Assembly (NCBI GenBank): GCA_900473745.1
Contig: UCMW01000015.1
Span: forward strand, 62,001 to 126,000
DNA: 64,000 nt
Reading direction: 5' to 3'
From: Hyphomicrobiales bacterium
GTDB taxonomy: Bacteria; Pseudomonadota; Alphaproteobacteria; Rhizobiales; Rhizobiaceae
The notes below the pieces were generated by a model. It was not told the origin of the DNA and ran no database searches. It was given only the letters and a program-made list of their open reading frames with translations. Shown piece by piece: positions 25,277 through 35,737 of this stretch; the first letter of the stretch is position 1; each line of letters begins with the position of its first letter. A program made the position numbers and the translations under genes.

Positions 25277-26806
25277 TCACGCTGCTGCCGCGAGCCTTTC
25301 GGATGCAATGCGATAGGAGATGGCCTCGGCGAGATGGATGCGACCGAGAACCTCGGCACCATCGAGGTCCGCGAGCGTTCGCGCCACCTTCAAGACCCTG
25401 TGATAGCCGCGCGCCGAAAAGCGGAACCTGTCGGCTGCGTCGCGCAACAGCTGCAGACCGGAGGCATCGGGCTCGGCCAGCGTCTCGATCAGTGCGGTCG
25501 AGCAACGGGCATTGGTGCTGAAGGTGAGGCCAAGCCTTTCGAAGCGGTCCCGCTGGCGGGCACGGGCGGCTGCGACGCGTTTGGCGACGTCGGCGCTACT
25601 CTCGGCCGTGCGAGGGCGGATGAGATCGGTCGCCGAGACAGCGGGGACATCGATCCTGATATCGATCCGATCCATCAAAGGCCCGGAAATGCGGCCCTGA
25701 TACTCCGTTTGGCAGCGAATGCCGCGGGCGCAGACATGGCCGGGCTCTCCCGCCATGCCGCAACGGCAGGGGTTCATCGCCGCCACCAGCTGGAAGTGGG
25801 AGGGATAGGCGACACGGTGATTGGCGCGCGCGATGATGCATTCGCCGCTCTCGAGCGGCTGGCGCAGGGCATCGAGCACCGGCGGCGAGAATTCCGGCAG
25901 CTCGTCAAGGAAGAGAATGCCGTGATGGGCAAGCGAAGCCTCCCCCGGCTTCGCCCTCAGCCCACCGCCGACCAAGGCCGCCATGGTGGCCGAGTGGTGT
26001 GGCGTCCGGAACGGCCGCCGGTCGGAGAGCTTGCCGCCCGAGAGCTGGCCCGCAATGGAATGGATCATAGACACTTCGAGAAGTTCAGTCGGCGACAGTG
26101 GTGGAAGGATGGAGGGCAGTCGCGCTGCCAGCATCGACTTGCCCGAACCCGGTGGGCCAACAAAAAGCAGATTGTGGCCGCCGGCTGCCGCCACTTCCAG
26201 CGCGCGCTTGGCGCTTTCCTGCCCCTTGATGTCGGCAAGGTCTGGCAGATTCGCGGCGGGCGCCCGCACCGAGGGTTCCGGGCGGGAGAGCACCTGCGTG
26301 CCGCGGAAATGATTGGCGAGCGCGATCAGGCTACGCGGCGCGAGGATGTCGATCTCACTGCCGGCCCAGGCCGCTTCCGCGCCGCTTTCGCCCGGGCAGA
26401 TCAGCCCCTTGTCCATGGCGTTGGCGCTGATCGCCGCCGGCAGGGCACCTGCGATCGGCGCGATCGTGCCATCGAGATTGAGCTCACCGATGACCAGATA
26501 GCCGGACAGGGCATCACCCGGGATCGCGCCGAGGGCCGCCATGAGGCCGAGCGCTATGGGCAAATCGAAATGCGAACCCTCCTTGGGAAGGTCCGCCGGC
26601 GCCAAGTTGACCGTCACCCGTTTGGCCGGCAGCGCGAGACCTGAGGCGTGCAGCGCCGCCTGGACACGTTCGCGGCTCTCGGCGACAGCCTTGTCGGGCA
26701 GACCGACGATCTGCATGCCCGTCTTCCCGGGCGCGACCATGACCTGAACCTCGACGGGCACGCCCTCGATGCCCTGGAATGCAACCGTACTGATACGCGC
26801 TACCAT
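25277..26806 (-). CDS. comM: ComM/YifB family AAA+ ATPase (Mg-chelatase-like)
   Basis: A 509-residue protein with an N-terminal Lon-like/S5 fold domain (about 1-170, including GMQIVGLPDKAVAESRERV), an AAA+ domain with Walker A GPPGSGKS (217-224) and Walker B LFLDELPEF, and a C-terminal Mg-chelatase domain ending SARGYHRVLKVARTLADLDG. A cysteine-rich stretch (CRCG ... HVCARGIRC) is typical. ComM drives branch migration during integration of transforming DNA. A GAAC-N7-GAAC site about 96 bases upstream makes SOS control likely. Confidence 0.95.
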   Translation of the reverse strand: MVARISTVAFQGIEGVPVEVQVMVAPGKTGMQIVGLPDKAVAESRERVQAALHASGLALPAKRVTVNLAPADLPKEGSHFDLPIALGLMAALGAIPGDALSGYLVIGELNLDGTIAPIAGALPAAISANAMDKGLICPGESGAEAAWAGSEIDILAPRSLIALANHFRGTQVLSRPEPSVRAPAANLPDLADIKGQESAKRALEVAAAGGHNLLFVGPPGSGKSMLAARLPSILPPLSPTELLEVSMIHSIAGQLSGGKLSDRRPFRTPHHSATMAALVGGGLRAKPGEASLAHHGILFLDELPEFSPPVLDALRQPLESGECIIARANHRVAYPSHFQLVAAMNPCRCGMAGEPGHVCARGIRCQTEYQGRISGPLMDRIDIRIDVPAVSATDLIRPRTAESSADVAKRVAAARARQRDRFERLGLTFSTNARCSTALIETLAEPDASGLQLLRDAADRFRFSARGYHRVLKVARTLADLDGAEVLGRIHLAEAISYRIASERLAAAA

Positions 26807-26901
26807 CGCCCGCCCTCGCCGATCGACCTACAGTCGCCAATGCAACTTCATATTGCGTGTGGCGATAGGAACAATCTCGCATAAGAGGCAGGCGGGCGCA
26901 A

Positions 26902-26916
26902 GAACATTTGCGGAAC
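26902..26916 (-). promoter_or_regulatory. LexA (SOS) box upstream of comM
   Basis: GAAC-N7-GAAC (minus strand GTTC-N7-GTTC) is the alphaproteobacterial LexA operator. It lies 96 bases before the comM start. From memory, comM is a member of the alphaproteobacterial LexA regulon. A third GTTC follows after another seven bases in opposite orientation. Confidence 0.75.
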
Positions 26917-26999
26917 ATTCGCAGTTCCAAATAGGCGTGAGGTTGCATCCGGTTGATCACCCGGAACAACCGCTGAACTTTCGAAGAGGATTCAGAGCG

Positions 27000-27947
27000 T
27001 TAGGCGCGCTTGCGCTCGATCGCATCCCAGAGAAGCGCCGCGATGTCGGCGCCGCCGAACTTCTTTACTTCCCGCAATCCGGTCGGCGAGGTGACGTTGA
27101 TCTCGGTCATGTAGTCGCCGATGACGTCGATGCCGACGAGCAGGAAGCCGCGTTCGCGAAGCGCTGGGCCAATACGTGCGCAGATTTCCCGCTCGCGTGC
27201 GGTGAGTTCTGTCGGCTCGGGCCTTCCGCCGGCATGCATGTTGGAGCGGGCGTCGTGTTCGGCGGGGACGCGGTTGATCGCGCCGACGGGCTCGCCATCA
27301 ACGAGGATGATGCGCTTGTCGCCCTTGCGCACGGCCGGCAGGTAGCCTTGCGCGATGAACGGCTCGCGGAACATCTGGCCGAACATCTCCATCAGCGAGG
27401 AGAAGTTGCGGTCGTCGCGCGTCGAGTGGAAGACGCCGGCGCCGCCATTGCCGTAGAGCGGTTTCAGGATGATGTCGCCCTGCTCTTCGCGGAAGCGCCC
27501 GATCTCGGCTGGGTCCTTGGTGATCAGGGTCGGCGGCATCAAGTCGGCAAATTCGGTGACGAAGATCTTTTCCGGCGAATTGCGCACCCAGGCCGGATCG
27601 TTGACGACGAGCGTCTTCGGGTGAATACGCTCCAGCAGATGGGTCGAGGTGATATATGCCATGTCGAACGGCGGATCCTGGCGCAGCAGGATGACGTCCA
27701 TGGTGGAGAGATCCACCCGCTCGGGCGCGCCGAGGGTGAAGTGGTCGCCCTTCACGTCGCGCAGTTCCATGGGCTCGACGGTCGCATAGACATGGCCGTC
27801 ACGCATGGAGAGCCGGTCGGGCGTATAATGGAAAAGCTTGTAGCCGCGCGCCTGGGCCTCCAGACTCATGGCGAAGGTCGAGTCGCCCGCGATGTTGATC
27901 GTGGATACGTGGTCCATCTGGACCGCGACATTGGTGATCTTCGCCAT
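27000..27947 (-). CDS. gshB: Glutathione synthetase
   Basis: GshB joins gamma-glutamylcysteine and glycine with ATP. The 315-residue ATP-grasp enzyme shows [53 protein letters not shown], the ATP-grasp core [16 protein letters not shown], a glycine-rich loop and the metal ligands in [17 protein letters not shown]. The length and motifs match the bacterial homotetramer. It follows the cupin gene (96-base gap). In many proteobacteria gshB neighbours rsmI/yraN; here the ugp operon lies between them. Confidence 0.96.
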   Translation of the reverse strand: MAKITNVAVQMDHVSTINIAGDSTFAMSLEAQARGYKLFHYTPDRLSMRDGHVYATVEPMELRDVKGDHFTLGAPERVDLSTMDVILLRQDPPFDMAYITSTHLLERIHPKTLVVNDPAWVRNSPEKIFVTEFADLMPPTLITKDPAEIGRFREEQGDIILKPLYGNGGAGVFHSTRDDRNFSSLMEMFGQMFREPFIAQGYLPAVRKGDKRIILVDGEPVGAINRVPAEHDARSNMHAGGRPEPTELTAREREICARIGPALRERGFLLVGIDVIGDYMTEINVTSPTGLREVKKFGGADIAALLWDAIERKRA

Positions 27948-28043
27948 ATGGATTGTCCCCGTTCGAAAGTACCGGAGATTTAGGCCGTGCGACGGGGGAT
28001 AGCAACGCCGCGCGGCCTCAATTTTGCTGAAGATCGTTTCAGG

Positions 28044-28535
28044 TCAAAGTGCGGAATACTTGCCGCGCCGCAGCGCATTGCGGATCCGGTAGAGCGTCGC
28101 CAGCGGCTCCGGGAATTGTTTGCGCAGGAAGGCAACCTTGCGGACATAGTTGTCGACGCGCCAGGTCGACCAAGTGCCCTGGCGGAAATAGGCGATGTCG
28201 CCGGCCTTCAACAGTCGCTGGCTTCCGTCCTCGCCGGTGACATGCACTTCGCCTTCCTGGATCACCACCGTTTCGTCCCAGACGAAAAACCAGCGGAATT
28301 CACCGGCGGTGCAGTCCCAAACGGCCGTCAGGCTCGCCTCGTCGGTGCTTTGCGAATGCTCGCCGATCCGGGCGAGCGGGGTGCCTCGGATGATCCAGTC
28401 CGGATTGATCGGCGCTGCCTTGAGCGCAAGGTTGTCGCCGTTGGCCGCGATCACGGGCGGCTGGTCGTCAACGCGGCGATACGGCACCATGAGTGCCGCA
28501 CTCGCCATTCCCGCAATAAGAAGTTTCAAGGCCAT
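28044..28535 (-). CDS. Cupin-domain protein (DUF861-type)
   Basis: A 163-residue single-domain cupin. The core TAGEFRWFFVWDETVVIQEGEVHV and LKAGDIAYFRQGTWSTWRVD fits the (S)-ureidoglycine aminohydrolase/EutQ-like cupin family, which typically binds a metal or a small ligand. The N-terminal 20 residues are hydrophobic (LKLLIAGMASAAL) and might be a signal or membrane segment followed by RR. I chose the ATG at 28535 (GGGGA upstream); a GTG at 28547 is possible. It sits 86 bases past ugpC, so it may be the last gene of the ugp transcript. The function is unknown. Confidence 0.78.
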   Translation of the reverse strand: MALKLLIAGMASAALMVPYRRVDDQPPVIAANGDNLALKAAPINPDWIIRGTPLARIGEHSQSTDEASLTAVWDCTAGEFRWFFVWDETVVIQEGEVHVTGEDGSQRLLKAGDIAYFRQGTWSTWRVDNYVRKVAFLRKQFPEPLATLYRIRNALRRGKYSAL

Positions 28536-28621
28536 GTTCGTCCCCACTCAAATCGCAGGGGACGCTAGCAGCAAGCTCCTAAGGTCACGTGATCCTGATC
28601 GCTAAAATGCGTTCGATCGGA

Positions 28622-29734
<1,113 letters not shown>

Positions 29735-29748
29735 GGTCGGCACTTCCT

Positions 29749-30591
29749 TTATTTGTCGGTTTCGGTGAGGCCCTTGATGAACCAGCTCTGGAACACCACC
29801 ACCACGATGACGGGGGGGAGCAGTGCGAGCACGGCCATGGCAAAGGCTTCGTTGTAATCGGGGATCTGCGAGCCGACCCAGACCTGCAGGATCTGCTTGA
29901 TGCCGCGCATCAGGGTGTAGAAGCCCTCGTCTGTCGTCATCAGCATGGGCCAGAGATACTGGTTCCAGCCATAGACGAACATGATGATGAAGACGGCCGC
30001 GATCATGGTGCGCGAGAGCGGCAAGAGGATATCGATGAAGAACTTGAAGGGGCCGGCGCCATCGATGCGGGCCGCTTCCAGGAGCTCGTCCGGCACCGAC
30101 TTGAAGAACTGGCGGAAGAAGAAAGTGCCGGTGGCGGACGCCAGAAGCGGCAGGATCAGGCCCTGATAGCTGTTCAATAGCGAAAGTTCGCTCATCACCT
30201 TATAGGTCGGCATGATGCGCACTTCGAGCGGAAGCAGCAGCGTGGTGAAGATCAGCCAGAAGGCAAGCGTTGCAAAGCGGAAGCGGAAATAGACGATGGC
30301 ATAGGCCGCGAGCATCGAGAGCACGATCTTGCCGATGGCAAAACCGAGCCCCAGGATCAGCGAGTTCATCGCCATGGTGAGCCCCGTTACCTGGCCGGTG
30401 AAGCCGCCGGACTTGAACAGGACCTTCTCGTAGGTCTCGGTGAAATCATCGCCGATCGACAGCATCAACCCGTTCGTATGAATCTCGGCGGCCGAATGGG
30501 TCGAGGTGGTGAAGGCGACGACCAGCGGCCCGAGCATGAAGATGACGCCGGCGATGAGGATCAGATGGTCGAAGAATTTGGTGCGGTACAT
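29749..30591 (-). CDS. ugpE: sn-Glycerol-3-phosphate ABC transporter permease UgpE
   Basis: A 280-residue permease with six transmembrane helices. The EAA loop [23 protein letters not shown] is the contact with the ATPase. [18 protein letters not shown] loops, YGWNQYLWP and the C-terminal [13 protein letters not shown] are typical of UgpE. The start at 30591 has GAGGAG upstream. It lies 10 bases after ugpA and 14 before ugpC, within the operon. Confidence 0.94.
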   Translation of the reverse strand: MYRTKFFDHLILIAGVIFMLGPLVVAFTTSTHSAAEIHTNGLMLSIGDDFTETYEKVLFKSGGFTGQVTGLTMAMNSLILGLGFAIGKIVLSMLAAYAIVYFRFRFATLAFWLIFTTLLLPLEVRIMPTYKVMSELSLLNSYQGLILPLLASATGTFFFRQFFKSVPDELLEAARIDGAGPFKFFIDILLPLSRTMIAAVFIIMFVYGWNQYLWPMLMTTDEGFYTLMRGIKQILQVWVGSQIPDYNEAFAMAVLALLPPVIVVVVFQSWFIKGLTETDK

Positions 30592-30601
30592 GGCGCTCTC
30601 C

Positions 30602-31483
30602 TCAGCCGTAATGGACGCGGCGTTCGATGAAGCGGAACTGGATCATGGTCAGCACCAGGACAACCAGCATCAGGATGACCGACTGGGCCGAAGACGAGCC
30701 GAGGTCGTTGCCGCGGAAACCGTCGAGATAGACCTTGTAGACCAGCGTGATCGGGTTGTTCGCCGCCTTGTCCTTCACGATGACGTCGATGACGCCGAAG
30801 GTGTCGAAGAGCGAATAGGTCATGTTGATGACGAGCAGGAAGAAGGCCGTCGGGGTGAGCAGCGGCAGGATGACCGTCCAGAAGCGGCGCGTGCCAGACT
30901 TGCAGTCAATGGCGGCCGCCTCGCGGATCGAGGCCGGGATGCCCTGGAGGCCCGACAGGAAGAAGATGAAGTTGTAGGGGATCTGGTTCCAGACAGCGAC
31001 GGCGACCATGGCGAAGGCCGTGTCGAAGTAGTTGAGACCGACCTTCATCTCCCAGCCGAAGAAGGCGGCGAATTTCACGAAGGGGCCAATATGCTGGTCG
31101 AAGAGCATCATGCCGATCAAGCCCGCGACTGGCGGGGCGATGGCATAGACGACGATCAGCAGCGTCTTGTAGGCCGACTTGCCGCGGATCACCGCATCGG
31201 CCTTCAACGCGAGCAGCATGCCGATCGACAAGGCAAGGAAAGTAACGATCAGGCTGTAGCCGATCGTGAAGCGGGCGATCCGCTGATATTCCGGCGAGGT
31301 GAGCGCATCCGTGTAATTGTCGGCTCCGACGAAGCTCGACCCAAAGCCGAAGGGATCCTCGATATAGAAGGACGAGGTGATCGCCTGCATCGAGGGCCAA
31401 TAGAAGAAGATCGAAATGATCGCGAACTGCGGCAACAGGAACAGATATGGCAGGTATCGCGAGTTGAACTGGACGCGCTTCAT
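30602..31483 (-). CDS. ugpA: sn-Glycerol-3-phosphate ABC transporter permease UgpA
   Basis: A 293-residue permease with six transmembrane helices. The N-terminal RYLPYLFLLPQFAIISIFFYWP and DPFGFGSSFVGADNY are UgpA hallmarks. The EAA loop is REAAAIDCKSGTRRFWTVILPLL, with cysteine in a position usually occupied by glycine. A GAGGG ribosome site precedes the ATG at 31483. A strong intercistronic hairpin separates it from ugpB. Confidence 0.94.
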   Translation of the reverse strand: MKRVQFNSRYLPYLFLLPQFAIISIFFYWPSMQAITSSFYIEDPFGFGSSFVGADNYTDALTSPEYQRIARFTIGYSLIVTFLALSIGMLLALKADAVIRGKSAYKTLLIVVYAIAPPVAGLIGMMLFDQHIGPFVKFAAFFGWEMKVGLNYFDTAFAMVAVAVWNQIPYNFIFFLSGLQGIPASIREAAAIDCKSGTRRFWTVILPLLTPTAFFLLVINMTYSLFDTFGVIDVIVKDKAANNPITLVYKVYLDGFRGNDLGSSSAQSVILMLVVLVLTMIQFRFIERRVHYG

Positions 31484-31503
31484 GGAGCCCTCTCAATGCA
31501 AGT

Positions 31504-31526
31504 CCCGGGGGCTTGTCGCCCCCGGG
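31504..31526 (-). repeat. Intercistronic hairpin between ugpB and ugpA
   Basis: CCCGGGGG (31504-31511) and CCCCCGGG (31519-31526) form a perfect 8-base GC stem in the 66-base gap after the binding-protein gene. It lacks a T-tract. Such hairpins typically protect the upstream binding-protein message or attenuate the downstream genes, giving more UgpB than permease. Confidence 0.7.
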
Positions 31527-31549
31527 TCCCAATCAAGTTTCAGAAATGA

Positions 31550-32848
31550 TCAGCCAGCCGTCTTGGCGAAGCGGGCGAGAAGCTCGTCGGCTTCCTTCTT
31601 GATCGTTTCCATGGCGTCCTTGGCCGTGGTCTCACCGGCGAAGAGGCGGTTGTATTCGCGCTCCATCACGGCGCGGATCTGCGGGTAGAAACCAAGGCGA
31701 TAGCCCTTGTTCCACTCGGCGGTCGGCAGCTGCAGCTGCTGGATGCCAACTTCGGCAGCCGGCTTTTCGCTGTAGTAGCCTTCCGACTTCGACAGCTCGT
31801 AAGCAGCGTTGGTGATGGCGACGTAACCGGTGGCCTGGTGGTAAAACTTCTGGACTTCGGTCGAGGTCAGGAAGTTGAAGAAGGAGGCCGAGCACTTGTT
31901 TTCTTCAGCCGACTTGCCAGCCATCGCGAAGAGCGCAGCGCCACCGATGAAGGAGTGGACGCCAGCGCCTTCGATCGAGTTCCAGTAAGGCAGGAAGGTT
32001 GCCGAGAATGGCATGGTGGCGGTCTTCTGCAGGCCGCCGAAGGAGCCCGAGGAACCGATCCAGAGAGCAGCCTTGCCTTCTTCGAAGACCTTCTGGTTGT
32101 CGTTCCAGGCAGCGCCGTAATAGCCAAACAGTCCCTGATCGTACCAAGCCTTCAGCTTGTCATACATCATGACGTGGTTTTCGTCGGTGACGTTGATCGT
32201 CGTGTCGACGATGCTGTCATAGCCGTTGTTGTTCGAGGCGAACTGGAGATTGTTGCGCGAGAAGAAGTTCTCGGTGAACTGCCAGGTCAGCTGCGACTGG
32301 ACGAGCGGCAGATAGCCGGCTTCCTTCAGCTTCGGAGCGATGGCTTCGAACTCTTCCCAAGTCTTCGGAGCTTCGACGCCGGCCTTCTTCAAGGCTTCGT
32401 CGTTGATGTACATGATCGGAGCCGACGAGTTGAAGGGCATGCCGACGAACTTGCCGTCGCTATCGGCGTAGAAGTAGCGAACGCCTTCGATGAAGGCTTC
32501 GCGGTTGAACTCGAAGCCGTTGTCCTTCAGGAGGTCTTCGGCAGGAATGGTCGCGCCCTTGGCATTGATGATGGTGGCGGCACCAGCATCGAAGACCTGC
32601 AGGATGTTCGGCTGTTCGCCCGAACGGAAGGCGGCGATACCGGACGACAAAGCTTCTTCGTAGGAGCCCTTGGAGACGGGCGTCAGGACGCATTCGGCCT
32701 GGGCAGCGTTGAACTTCTGGGCGATCTCGTTGATGACTTCGCCGTTGCGGCCGCCCATGCCGTGCCACCAGGTGATGTTGGTCGCGGCAAGCGTCGTCGA
32801 TGCGGTCATGGTCAGGGCCAGAGCGGCCAGGGAAATCTTCTTGATCAT
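31550..32848 (-). CDS. ugpB: sn-Glycerol-3-phosphate ABC transporter periplasmic binding protein
   Basis: The 432-residue solute-binding protein of the Ugp importer. A classical signal peptide (MIKKISLAALALTMTASTTLA) is followed by TNITWWHGMGGRNGEVINEIAQKFN, typical of UgpB, with the conserved tryptophans and WIGSSGSFGGL in the ligand cleft. The frame is open further upstream, but the ATG at 32848 with AGAGGAT upstream gives the correct export signal. It is the first gene of ugpBAEC, directly downstream of a tandem PHO box, so expression should rise under phosphate starvation. Confidence 0.95.
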   Translation of the reverse strand: MIKKISLAALALTMTASTTLAATNITWWHGMGGRNGEVINEIAQKFNAAQAECVLTPVSKGSYEEALSSGIAAFRSGEQPNILQVFDAGAATIINAKGATIPAEDLLKDNGFEFNREAFIEGVRYFYADSDGKFVGMPFNSSAPIMYINDEALKKAGVEAPKTWEEFEAIAPKLKEAGYLPLVQSQLTWQFTENFFSRNNLQFASNNNGYDSIVDTTINVTDENHVMMYDKLKAWYDQGLFGYYGAAWNDNQKVFEEGKAALWIGSSGSFGGLQKTATMPFSATFLPYWNSIEGAGVHSFIGGAALFAMAGKSAEENKCSASFFNFLTSTEVQKFYHQATGYVAITNAAYELSKSEGYYSEKPAAEVGIQQLQLPTAEWNKGYRLGFYPQIRAVMEREYNRLFAGETTAKDAMETIKKEADELLARFAKTAG

Positions 32849-32902
32849 GGGATAGATCCTCTCCACCGGTTGTTGCGGTGAGGGCTCCATTAGGCGCGCT
32901 CC

Positions 32903-32931
32903 GTGACAGCGACTTGAAAGTTTTATGTCAG
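32903..32931 (-). promoter_or_regulatory. Tandem PHO box upstream of ugpB
   Basis: On the minus strand three 7-base half-sites follow each other with 4-base spacers: CTGACAT-AAAA-CTTTCAA-GTCG-CTGTCAC. This matches the 11-base periodic PhoB-binding pattern (CTGTCAT repeated). A weaker fourth half-site (TTGTGAC) precedes them in the same register. The array ends 55 bases before the ugpB ATG. Confidence 0.85.
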
Positions 32932-32983
32932 CGCCGTCACAATCGGGAGGTTTCAGAATTTCAGGTTTGAAAGCCAAACGAAG

Positions 32984-33352
32984 CTAAAATGCGCCCTCGA
33001 AATGCACCGGCCAGCGCCAAGGCCGCACGACGATTATATCATGGCGAAGTGACAGCCGTGTTGCATCGGATTGCCTGCGAAGCCAATGATCTGCGGCATT
33101 GGCGATACGTCGCTCGGCTGCGTAACCGACGGCGTCGACGCCTGCGCGCAGGTCTCTGCGGGCTTTCACTTCGACGAAGATAACAAGATCGCCGCGGCGG
33201 GCGATGACGTCCACCTCCCCAGACTTGGTCTTGTAGCGGAGCGCCACGATCCGGTAGCCCTTGAGAAGCAGCGCGAGCGCCGCGCGGTATTCCGACCAGC
33301 GGCCCAGCCTCTCGGCACGGATGCGTTTTCGATCCGCGCCCTTGGGCGTCAT
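32984..33352 (-). CDS. yraN: UPF0102 (YraN) family protein
   Basis: A 122-residue restriction-endonuclease-fold protein. It carries GRWSEYRAALALLLKGYRIVALRYKTKSGEVDVIARRGDLVIFVEVKAR, containing the PD-(D/E)xK-like residues (E, D, ExK). YraN is found next to rsmI in many bacteria and a role in nucleic-acid processing is suspected but unproven. Its start overlaps the rsmI stop by 4 bases, so the two are translationally coupled. Confidence 0.93.
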   Translation of the reverse strand: MTPKGADRKRIRAERLGRWSEYRAALALLLKGYRIVALRYKTKSGEVDVIARRGDLVIFVEVKARRDLRAGVDAVGYAAERRIANAADHWLRRQSDATRLSLRHDIIVVRPWRWPVHFEGAF

Positions 33353-34266
33353 GCGGCCCCCTTGAGTTCCAGAAGACGCTGGTAGAGGTCCTTGCGCGGG
33401 AGGCCAGTCAGCTTGGCGGCTTCCGTCGCGGCCTTGGCCGTCGGCATGGTGGCGGATAGTTCGGAGAGGAGGCTGTCGACGTCGGCAGCATCCGGGGCAG
33501 CATCGGGGGCCGGCGGGCCGATGACGAGGACGATTTCACCCTTGACCGTCTTGTCGGCATAGGCGGCGGCGAGATCGCCGAGCGGGCCCCGGCGGAATTC
33601 CTCGAAAGTCTTGGTCAGCTCCCGGCAGACGGAGGCCGGGCGCTCATTGCCAAGTTCCTCGGCTGCCGCGACCAGCGTATCGCCGATGCGATGCGGGGAC
33701 TCGAAGAAGATGAGCGTTGCCGGCACCTTGGCGAGCTCACGCAGCCGGTCGCGCTTGGCCTTGTCCTTGGTCGGCAGGAAGCCGGCAAAGAGGAAGGCGT
33801 CGTTGGGCAGGCCGGAGCCAACGAGGGCGGCGAGCGGAGCAGAGGCACCGGGGATCGGCACGACGCGGTGGCCGGCCTCGATGGCGAGTTGGCCGAGGCG
33901 ATAGCCGGGGTCGGAGACGAGCGGCGTGCCGGCATCGGAGACGAGGGCGACGGACTTGCCGGCTTCGAGTGAGGCGAGCAGCCGGGCGCCAGCCTCGTCG
34001 GCATTGTATTCATGATAGGCGTAAGGCCGGTTCTCGATGCCGTAGCGGTCGAGAAGGACGCGGGTGACGCGTGTGTCCTCGCAGGCGAGCACATCGGCAC
34101 CGGCCAGCGTTTCCAGCGCGCGGATGGTGATGTCGCCGAGATTGCCGATTGGCGTCGCCACCAGATAGAGCGCGGGCTCAAGCGGCCGGGCAGCAATCAG
34201 CGTGTCGTTGAGGCGATAGCGCTTCGAAGTGGCCGCGACCGGTGCATTTTTGTCTTCTGTTGTCAT
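33349..34266 (-). CDS. rsmI: 16S rRNA (cytidine-1402-2'-O)-methyltransferase
   Basis: RsmI methylates the ribose of C1402 in 16S rRNA. The 305-residue protein has ALYLVATPIGNLGDITIRALETL, ACEDTRVT, LVSDAGTPLVSDPGYRL and VPIPGASAPLAALVGSGLP, the tetrapyrrole-methylase-type SAM pocket. It ends with the RsmI C-terminal helical domain (AAKLTGLPRKDLYQRLLEL). The ATG at 34266 is favoured; ATG/GTG codons up to 34323 are in frame. It is coupled to yraN. Confidence 0.95.
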   Translation of the reverse strand: MTTEDKNAPVAATSKRYRLNDTLIAARPLEPALYLVATPIGNLGDITIRALETLAGADVLACEDTRVTRVLLDRYGIENRPYAYHEYNADEAGARLLASLEAGKSVALVSDAGTPLVSDPGYRLGQLAIEAGHRVVPIPGASAPLAALVGSGLPNDAFLFAGFLPTKDKAKRDRLRELAKVPATLIFFESPHRIGDTLVAAAEELGNERPASVCRELTKTFEEFRRGPLGDLAAAYADKTVKGEIVLVIGPPAPDAAPDAADVDSLLSELSATMPTAKAATEAAKLTGLPRKDLYQRLLELKGAA

Positions 34267-34491
34267 GCGGCCTTTATCCTCCACCCCCATGCTCGCGGCA
34301 AGGGCGTCGCCGCCATAAACCATTCCGAGAAGCTCTGCTGGGGACGGACGTGGAAAACCTTGGAGCCTCTTGCTTTTCCCGCTCTTTTACTGCCATTTTG
34401 CCCGTCCACATCGTCCGGCCCGGGGACTGCCCGGCCCCTCTTTTCCGATCCGGAACTCCGGAAGACGGCACGTCGAAAGCGGTAGCATCCC

Positions 34492-35610
34492 ATGCGTATA
34501 ACTCTTGAACGGTCCAATCTCCTCAAGTCTCTGAACCACGTGCACCGCGTGGTCGAGCGTCGCAACACGATCCCGATCCTGTCGAACGTGCTGCTCAAGG
34601 CCGAAGGTGCGGCACTCGACATGAAGGCGACGGACCTCGACCTCGAGATCACCGAAAGCACGGCAGCCATGGTCGAGCAGGCTGGCGCCACGACCGTTCC
34701 GGCGCATCTGCTCTATGAAATCGTGCGCAAGCTGCCTGACGGTTCCGAGGTTCTGCTCGCCACCAATCCGGATGGCGGCACGATGACGGTCGCCTCCGGC
34801 CGCTCGAAGTTTTCGCTGCAGTGCCTGCCGCAGTCGGACTTCCCGGATCTCACCGCCGGCACCTTTACCCATTCCTTCAAGATGAAGGCATCCGACTTCA
34901 AGATGCTGATCGATCGCACCCAGTTTGCGATCTCGACGGAAGAGACGCGCTATTACCTGAACGGCATTTTCCTGCACACGATCGAAGCCTCTGGTGCGCT
35001 GAAGCTGCGCGCGGTCGCGACAGACGGTCACCGTCTGGCCCGCGCCGATGTCGATGCCCCCTCGGGCTCGGAAGGCATGCCCGGCATCATCATTCCGCGC
35101 AAGACTGTCGGTGAGCTGCAGAAACTCATCGACAATCCGGATCTCACCATCGGCATCGAGATTTCCGATTCGAAGATCCGCCTCTCCATCGGCTCGGTCG
35201 TTCTAACCTCCAAGCTGATCGACGGCACCTTCCCGGATTATCAGCGCGTCATTCCGCAGGCGAACGACAAGGAAATGCGCGTCGACTGCCAGACGTTTGC
35301 GCGCGCCGTCGATCGTGTTTCGACCATCTCGTCTGAACGCGGCCGCGCCGTGAAACTCGCCTTGGCCGACGGCCAGTTAATGCTCACCGTCAACAACCCG
35401 GATTCCGGCAGCGCGACCGAAGAAGTCGCCGTCGGCTATGAAAGCGACGCGATGGAGATCGGCTTCAATGCCAAATATCTCCTCGACATCACCGCCCAGC
35501 TTTCGGGCGAGGACGCGATCTTCCTGCTGGCAGATGCCGGCTCTCCGACGCTCATTCGCGACACGGCCGGCGTCGACGCGCTTTATGTCCTGATGCCGAT
35601 GCGCGTTTAG
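34492..35610 (+). CDS. dnaN: DNA polymerase III beta subunit (sliding clamp)
   Basis: DnaN is the ring-shaped clamp that tethers DNA polymerase III. The 372-residue product contains three clamp repeats: MRITLERSNLLKSLNHVHRVVERRNTIPILSNVLL at the start, the middle TRYYLNGIFLHT and RLARADVDAP, and the C-terminal YVLMPMRV. The length and termini are those of rhizobial DnaN. It is not adjacent to dnaA (33 kb apart), as in other Rhizobiaceae. The 225-base upstream gap holds no other gene I can support. Confidence 0.97.
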   Translation: MRITLERSNLLKSLNHVHRVVERRNTIPILSNVLLKAEGAALDMKATDLDLEITESTAAMVEQAGATTVPAHLLYEIVRKLPDGSEVLLATNPDGGTMTVASGRSKFSLQCLPQSDFPDLTAGTFTHSFKMKASDFKMLIDRTQFAISTEETRYYLNGIFLHTIEASGALKLRAVATDGHRLARADVDAPSGSEGMPGIIIPRKTVGELQKLIDNPDLTIGIEISDSKIRLSIGSVVLTSKLIDGTFPDYQRVIPQANDKEMRVDCQTFARAVDRVSTISSERGRAVKLALADGQLMLTVNNPDSGSATEEVAVGYESDAMEIGFNAKYLLDITAQLSGEDAIFLLADAGSPTLIRDTAGVDALYVLMPMRV

Positions 35611-35624
35611 GCGCCCAACACTTT

Positions 35625-35647
35625 CTGGCGGGTATTTGGCCCGCCAG
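35625..35647 (+). terminator. Hairpin after dnaN, probable terminator
   Basis: CTGGCGGG (35625-35632) pairs with CCCGCCAG (35640-35647), 15 bases after the dnaN stop. The following CGTCATTCTCTCTT is only partly T-rich, so termination efficiency is uncertain. Confidence 0.55.
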
Positions 35648-35737
35648 CGTCATTCTCTCTTGCGTTTGCGACAGCGAGGCCCAAAATTGTCGTAATCGGC
35701 TCGCAGCAATCGAGCAGCAAAAAGAAGAGGGACGATC

